From contig NZ_JARBFX010000015.1 in the NCBI RefSeq assembly GCF_028863665.1, positions 1 to 64,000 on the forward strand: a stretch of DNA of 64,000 nucleotides, read 5' to 3'. How positions within the stretch are numbered: position 1 is the stretch's first letter; every line of letters begins with the position of its first letter. Below are positions 59,039 through 64,000 of this stretch, piece by piece. The translations under genes were made by a program, and so were the position numbers. Source of the stretch: Aquabacter sediminis. GTDB taxonomy: Bacteria > Pseudomonadota > Alphaproteobacteria > Rhizobiales > Xanthobacteraceae. Under the pieces are notes generated by a model, which worked only from the letters and a program-made list of their open reading frames with translations, ran no database searches and was not told where the DNA came from.

Positions 59039-61027
59039 TTGCGACCTACCCACCGGCGTCTGACGTCACGCAGCACTTCCGGCGAGGTCTTTGTCCGCCT
59101 CTCATGCGTCTCCCTCGCTCTCGCGGGAGCGGGCGCCCTGTTCTGCACGTCTCCCGCCCGGGCCGATGACCCCACTTTTTTTGACCAGGCGATGGCATGG
59201 TTCAATCCGGACGCCGCTCGGGACGAAGCGCCGGCACCCGATGCCGTGCCTTATGGAGTCACCTTCGACGTAATCGGGGATGGCGCAGCGCGCACAGCGG
59301 TGACCCAAGCGTCGAACCTGGAGACGCTGCGCCGCGCCCCTCCCTCCGGCGCGGCCGGCCTGGTCCGCCGGGCGCTGGCGGACAATGACCGGATCGTCGC
59401 CGCACTGTTCAGTCAGGGCTATTATGGCGGCAGCCTGAAAATCACCGTTGCCGGCCGCCCGCCGGATGCGCCGGACGTGTTCGCGGCCGTGGACGCGGCG
59501 CGCAAGGCCGGCCCTGTCCCGGTGGTGGTGCGCGTGGAAACCGGCCCGCGCTTCACCTTCGGCACCGTGCAGATCCTCGATGCCGCCACCCGCAAGCCCC
59601 TGCCCTCCATGCCGACCCTGCGCAGCCTGAACCTGGTGGCCGGCGAACCCGCACGGTCCACGGCGGTGATCGCAGCCGAGGGGCGGATCGTGGCGCGCCT
59701 ACGGGACGAGGCCCATCCCTTCGCCAAGATCACGGCGAAGGACGTGGTGGCGGACCATGCCACCCGCATGCTCAACGTCACCTTCCTGGTGGCGCCAGGG
59801 CCAGTGGCCACCTTCGGCCCGTTCACGGTGAGCGGCGGGGAGAGCCTGCCGCCCAATTTCGTTTCAGAGCGGATCGACATCCGCCCCGGCGAGCCCTTCT
59901 CGCCGGATCGGCTGGAGCGGCTGCGCCGCCGCCTCCTCACCTATGAAATCATCGGTTCGGTGCGCTTCGTCGAGGCCGACCGGCTGAATGCGCGCGGCGA
60001 GCTGCCCATCGAGGTGCAGATCGGCGAGCGCAAGCCGCGCTATGTGGGCTTCTCGGCCAATTATTCGAGCACGGATGGCTCCTCAGCCAATGCCTTCTGG
60101 GGTCACCGCAACCTGTTCGGCGGCGGCGAGACCTTGCGGCTCGACGCGCAGGCTTCCTGGTTCGGCGAGAAGTCCGACGCGGTTCCCGATGCCGACCCGT
60201 TCGGCTACAAGGTTTCCGCCACCTTCATGAAGCCGGGCATCTTCACCCCCAATGACGACCTGGTCGCCCAGGCGGCGGTGCTGCGCGAAGTGACCAATGC
60301 CTATGTCCGCGAGGCCGTCACCTTCCTCGGCGGCGTGCGGCACAGGTTCGACGATTATATGAGCCTCCAGGTGGGGCTGGATCTGGAAGCCTCCAAGGTG
60401 GAGGACAGCACCGGCTGGCGCGACTATCCCATTGCCGGCGTTCCATTCGACTTCAACTTCGACAATACGGACAGCCTGCTGGATGCCTCGCGCGGCGTGC
60501 GCGCCAGCGCCACGGTGGAGCCCTTTGCCTATTTCGGCGGCGAAGGCGCAGGTCCCGTTCTCATGAAAGCCTCGATCTCCACCTATAAGGCGCTGGACGA
60601 GGACAACCGCATCATCCTGGCGGGCAAAGTGGCGGCGGGCTCCATTTTTGGCGTCCAGTACGAGAACGCCCCGCCCCAGCGGTTGTTCTATGTGGGCGGC
60701 GGAGGCACCTTGCGCGGTTACGAATATCAGGCGGCGAGCCCCCGCAATGCCCAGGGCATCATTGTCGGCGGCCTGAGTTTCTTCACCGCATCGGCGGAGG
60801 CGCGCATCCGCATCACCGATACCATCGGCATCGTGCCCTTCTTCGATCTGGGCGCGGCCTTCGCATCCGACGTGCCAGACTTCAACAATCTGCAATATTC
60901 CTACGGCATCGGTCTGCGCTACTACACCGCCATCGGGCCGATCCGGCTCGACCTCGCCTTCCCCGGCGACGCCCAGGTGGCCGGCACCAATTACGGGCTG
61001 TATGTCAGCCTGGGGCAGTCCTTCTGA
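59039..61027 (+). CDS. tamA: Autotransporter assembly factor TamA
   Basis: This 662-residue BamA-superfamily outer-membrane protein has a signal peptide (LSCVSLALAGAGALFCTSPARAD), POTRA domains (about 70-310; GPRFTFGTVQILDAATR, TFGPFTVSGGESLPPNFV) and a C-terminal 16-strand barrel. The barrel holds the conserved VGGGGTLRGYEYQ segment and ends YVSLGQSF with the terminal Phe. It partners TamB for insertion of outer-membrane proteins. The start is the TTG at 59039, chosen for its Shine-Dalgarno. The next gene begins at the stop (TGATG). Confidence 0.92.
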   Translation: MRPTHRRLTSRSTSGEVFVRLSCVSLALAGAGALFCTSPARADDPTFFDQAMAWFNPDAARDEAPAPDAVPYGVTFDVIGDGAARTAVTQASNLETLRRAPPSGAAGLVRRALADNDRIVAALFSQGYYGGSLKITVAGRPPDAPDVFAAVDAARKAGPVPVVVRVETGPRFTFGTVQILDAATRKPLPSMPTLRSLNLVAGEPARSTAVIAAEGRIVARLRDEAHPFAKITAKDVVADHATRMLNVTFLVAPGPVATFGPFTVSGGESLPPNFVSERIDIRPGEPFSPDRLERLRRRLLTYEIIGSVRFVEADRLNARGELPIEVQIGERKPRYVGFSANYSSTDGSSANAFWGHRNLFGGGETLRLDAQASWFGEKSDAVPDADPFGYKVSATFMKPGIFTPNDDLVAQAAVLREVTNAYVREAVTFLGGVRHRFDDYMSLQVGLDLEASKVEDSTGWRDYPIAGVPFDFNFDNTDSLLDASRGVRASATVEPFAYFGGEGAGPVLMKASISTYKALDEDNRIILAGKVAAGSIFGVQYENAPPQRLFYVGGGGTLRGYEYQAASPRNAQGIIVGGLSFFTASAEARIRITDTIGIVPFFDLGAAFASDVPDFNNLQYSYGIGLRYYTAIGPIRLDLAFPGDAQVAGTNYGLYVSLGQSF

Positions 61028-64000
61028 TGCGCGCGCTCCATCTCGCCTCGCGCTCCCTCCTCTATCTGGCGATCTTCCTGATCGGCTTCCTGCTGGCTGG
61101 CTTCGGCCTCATCCAGACGCCGCCGGGCCGCGCCATGATCGCCTCGCTCGCCAGCCGGATGGCCTCCGCAGACGGGCTGAAGGTGCAGATCGAGGGGTTG
61201 TCGGGATTCATCCCATCCAGCATGCGGGTGGCCAGCATCGACCTTTCCGACCCGGACGGTTCGTTCGCACGCATCGAAGGGTTGACTGTTCACTGGAGCC
61301 CGCTGGCGCTGCTGTCGGGCAGCGTGAATGTGGGGCTCGTCAGCGCAGATCGCGTCATCGTGCAACGCAAGCCCGATCTGCCGCCGGCACCGGCGAAGGC
61401 TTCCGAGGGCTCCAGCTTCGGGCGCAACCTGCGGGTGCTGGTGGACCGCATCGAGACACCGGCCGTGGACATTGAGGAGCCGGTGTTCGGCCAGAAGGCC
61501 CGCTTCGGCTTTGAGGGCGGGCTTCGCATCGACGGCCCCGGCCAGGGGCTCTCGCTGAATTTCAACCTCAACCGCAGGGATGCCGAGGGCTTCGCCGCCG
61601 GCACCGTGCGCTACGCGCCGGAAACGGCAGCCCTTGACGTGGACATCACCGCCCGGGAGCCGGAGGGCGGCATCTTCGCCCGCCTCGCCGGCCTTGAAGG
61701 CCTGCCCGCCTTCGATGCCCAGGTGAAGGGCGCGGGCACGCTGGACGCCTGGGCGGGGACGTTGGAAGCGAAGGCGGGCGATCTTGCCCGCCTCGAAGGG
61801 GCGGCGTCCGTGCGTGCCCAGGGCAATGCCCGCGTGGTCCAACTGACCGCCCGCGGCGATGTGGGACGGGCGCTTCCCCAGGCTTATTCCCGCCTCTTCG
61901 AAGGGGAAAGCGACCTCTCGAGCCGCATCGTCATGGCCGAGGATGGCGGCTTCCAGGTGGATGTGCTCGATCTGCGCTCCGCTGGCTTCAGCTTCTCGGC
62001 GCGGGGCGGCGTGCCCACCAACGGCCCGATCACCCTCACCTTCCAGGCCCGCACGGGCTCCGCCGAGCGCTATTCCGCCCTGCTGCCGGGCCTCGCCTGG
62101 GACGAAGCCCGGCTCGAGGGTGGCATTTCCGGCACCCTCCTTGCCCCGCAGATGCAGGTGCAGGTGAACGCCACCAAGGTGGCGGGCTTTGGCTATGGCA
62201 TCGCCGTCCTTAAGGCCGAGGCGAGCGCCGTGCCGGATTCGGCGGGCACCTTCGCCCTGAAGGCGGACGCCACAGGGGAGGGACTTTCCGCCACCGATCC
62301 GAAGGTCGCCGCGGCCCTCGGCCCGCGCGGCACCCTCTCGGTGCGCGGCGTCCGGGCGCGGGGGGAGGATCCCCGGCTGACCGAAGCCACGGTCCGCCTC
62401 ACCGGCGCCGACCTGCGCTTTGCCGGCAAGGCGGATCTTGAGACCATTGACGGCCGGCTGGACGTGGCGCGGCTTGATCTTGCCGCCCTCTCCCCCTTCG
62501 CGGGACGCCCCCTGGCCGGTCTTGTCGCCCTCACTGCCGATGTGAAGCGCGCCAGCGCCCAGGGCGCCCTGACCCTGTCGGTTGCTGGCACCGCCAAGGA
62601 CGTGGCCACGGGCGAGCCGACCCTGGACGGTCTCGCGGGAGGCGCATCCAGCTTCAAGGGAGGCCTTTCCGTCGCCCCCGACGGATCTGTGGCGGTGGAC
62701 AATTTCACCCTCGACGCCCCGGGCGCCGCGCTCGCGGTGAACGGGCGCATCGACACCCGCACGGCCGATCTCGCCGCCCAGCTCACCTTGCCGGACCTGA
62801 GGCGCCTGGACGGGCGGCTTGAGGGAGCGGCACGGGCAAAAGCCGCCTTTTCGGGGCGCCTCGCTGCCCTCGACATGACCGCGCAGGCCACCATCGCCAA
62901 TGGCAAGGCCATGGGCCACGCCATTGAAGGCCTCACCATTGATGTCACCGCCAAGGACCTCACGGGCCGGATCTCGGGAACCGGCCAACTCGCCGGCCAA
63001 GTGGGCGGCAAGCCATCCCGCGGCAGTCTGGCCTTTGCGACGGGGGCGGATGGATCCCGTGCACTGACCGGGCTCGACCTTGCGGTCGGCAGTGTCGCGG
63101 CGCGGGGCGCGGTCACGCTGGCGCCTTCCGGCCTTGCCACCGGCGAACTTTCCCTGGCCGCCGGAAATCTCGCCGATATTTCAGCCCTGACCCTGACCGA
63201 ACTGGGTGGCCGCGCTGACGGGACCGTCACCCTCGACACGCCCAACGGCGTCCAGCGGGTAACGGTGCGCGGCACATTTGCCAATTTTCTGGCCTCGGGG
63301 CAGCGCGTGGCCAATGCTCGGATTGATCTTTCGGTGACCGACCCGCGCGTCTCGGCCGCCATCCAGGGGGTGGTGGACGCCACCGGCATCGAGGCCGGCA
63401 GCCTCGTCATCTCCAGGGCGAGCCTGTCCGCGCAGCCGGAAGGCGCGGGGACGCGGCTTGTCCTCGACGCCGACGCCCAGGGTGCGAGCCTTGCCGCCCG
63501 CGCGCTCCTGGCCCGGCAAGGAGACGCCCAGACACTGCGCCTCGACACCCTGCGCCTGGCGCGCGACCGCACCACCGCCACCCTCAGCGCGCCCGCCACC
63601 CTCACCTATGCTGCCGGCAGCGCCAGCGTCGACCGCTTTGCCCTGGCGCTGTCCGGGGGCGGCACCGTGATGGCACAAGGACGTGCAGGCGACACGCTCG
63701 ACCTGACGCTGGAAGCCCGCGCGGTGCCGCTGGCGCTCGCCGCCCTGGTGGATCCCAGCCTGTCGCCCAGCGGAACGCTCGCCGCCAACGCGCGCATCAC
63801 CGGCACTCCCTCAGTCCCCACCGGCCGCTACGACCTGACGGTCACGCGCGCCACCATGCCCCAGATCACCGCCGCCGGAGCAGGGCCCTTCGACTTCCGG
63901 GCCAATGGCACGCTGGCGAACGGACGGGCGAGCATCGCCTCGACGCTTTCCGGTCCCTCCCTGTCGGGCATGACCATCAACGGTTCCATCCCCGTCTCCG
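61027..64000 (+). CDS. tamB: Translocation and assembly module subunit TamB, 3' end missing
   Basis: The first 991 residues of a long inner-membrane-anchored protein: an N-terminal anchor (SLLYLAIFLIGFLLAGFGLI) and a repetitive beta-rich body of AsmA/DUF490 type (IEGLTVHWSPLALLSGSVNVG, then many Leu/Ala/Gly/Thr/Asp-rich strands). TamB spans the periplasm and works with TamA. The ATG at 61027 overlaps the tamA stop by one base. The typical length is 1200-1500 residues, so several hundred residues lie beyond the right edge. Confidence 0.93.
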   Translation, partial: MRALHLASRSLLYLAIFLIGFLLAGFGLIQTPPGRAMIASLASRMASADGLKVQIEGLSGFIPSSMRVASIDLSDPDGSFARIEGLTVHWSPLALLSGSVNVGLVSADRVIVQRKPDLPPAPAKASEGSSFGRNLRVLVDRIETPAVDIEEPVFGQKARFGFEGGLRIDGPGQGLSLNFNLNRRDAEGFAAGTVRYAPETAALDVDITAREPEGGIFARLAGLEGLPAFDAQVKGAGTLDAWAGTLEAKAGDLARLEGAASVRAQGNARVVQLTARGDVGRALPQAYSRLFEGESDLSSRIVMAEDGGFQVDVLDLRSAGFSFSARGGVPTNGPITLTFQARTGSAERYSALLPGLAWDEARLEGGISGTLLAPQMQVQVNATKVAGFGYGIAVLKAEASAVPDSAGTFALKADATGEGLSATDPKVAAALGPRGTLSVRGVRARGEDPRLTEATVRLTGADLRFAGKADLETIDGRLDVARLDLAALSPFAGRPLAGLVALTADVKRASAQGALTLSVAGTAKDVATGEPTLDGLAGGASSFKGGLSVAPDGSVAVDNFTLDAPGAALAVNGRIDTRTADLAAQLTLPDLRRLDGRLEGAARAKAAFSGRLAALDMTAQATIANGKAMGHAIEGLTIDVTAKDLTGRISGTGQLAGQVGGKPSRGSLAFATGADGSRALTGLDLAVGSVAARGAVTLAPSGLATGELSLAAGNLADISALTLTELGGRADGTVTLDTPNGVQRVTVRGTFANFLASGQRVANARIDLSVTDPRVSAAIQGVVDATGIEAGSLVISRASLSAQPEGAGTRLVLDADAQGASLAARALLARQGDAQTLRLDTLRLARDRTTATLSAPATLTYAAGSASVDRFALALSGGGTVMAQGRAGDTLDLTLEARAVPLALAALVDPSLSPSGTLAANARITGTPSVPTGRYDLTVTRATMPQITAAGAGPFDFRANGTLANGRASIASTLSGPSLSGMTINGSIPVS

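Noticed and set aside
60991-63000. A 669-codon minus-strand frame opposite tamB
   Set aside because: The plus-strand TamB translation is continuous, begins at the tamA stop and has the right architecture; the antisense frame is compositional noise.

Overview
The window is GC-rich and densely coded, and it looks like the chromosome of an alphaproteobacterium of the order Hyphomicrobiales (Rhizobiales), most likely Xanthobacteraceae (Xanthobacter, Azorhizobium or Ancylobacter type). The evidence is the set of lineage-typical genes: RcdA/DUF1465 with DUF1192 near rpmE, the aa3-type oxidase subunit IV in front of a split pntA, a bioBFDAZ operon, DUF465 proteins and a TctABC transporter. The genus is an inference. 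I found no tRNA, rRNA, CRISPR array, insertion sequence, prophage or integrase.

Region 1 (1-13.7 kb) is an accessory-looking catabolic block, almost all on the minus strand. It holds the 3' neighbour sucC (cut by the window edge), two formyl-CoA:oxalate CoA-transferase paralogues flanking a stand-alone PAS protein, oxalyl-CoA decarboxylase, a GntR/FCD regulator, a tripartite tricarboxylate transporter (tctA, tctB, tctC), an IclR regulator and a divergent ketopantoate-reductase-like gene. Together they read as an oxalate (or related C2/C4 dicarboxylate) uptake and decarboxylation module. Oxalate is converted to oxalyl-CoA by Frc and then to formyl-CoA plus CO2 by Oxc, with the CoA moved back to oxalate by Frc.

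Region 2 (13.8-31.4 kb) mixes core metabolism and envelope functions. It contains a small membrane peptide, a YqaA-type membrane protein, glutamate synthase (gltB, gltD), an exported Ala/Pro-rich protein, an ABC1/UbiB-type kinase, a small copper-related pair (DUF2946-like protein and a YcnI-PCuAC fusion), a LysR/tautomerase divergent pair, and the operon coxIV-pntAA-pntAB-pntB for proton-translocating transhydrogenase.

Region 3 (31.6-49.2 kb) contains a PA0069-type radical SAM protein, a VOC protein, a GNAT acetyltransferase, an ABC exporter, rpmE, rcdA, a DUF1192 gene, a quinone oxidoreductase, and two large GGDEF/EAL proteins, one with degenerate signature motifs. It also contains yqgE/algH, an isolated DsbD N-terminal-domain protein, a Prx5-type peroxiredoxin, two divergent DUF465 genes and an ABC-F ATPase.

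Region 4 (49.5-64 kb) holds a compact overlapping biotin operon, bioB-bioF-bioD-bioA-bioZ. BioZ would supply the pimeloyl chain without BioC/BioH. It is followed by an AsmA-like protein, a dicarboxylate/cation symporter, and the tamA-tamB pair for outer-membrane protein assembly. tamB is cut by the right edge.

I see no unmistakable new defence, mobile or biosynthetic system. The best candidates for a second look are the oxalate module with its PAS protein and dedicated transporter, a short motif shared between the gntR and coxIV-pnt upstream regions, a perfect palindrome upstream of tamA, the 43-residue membrane peptide, and the copper YcnI-PCuAC fusion. Gene functions are assigned from family motifs read by eye. 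No database search was run.
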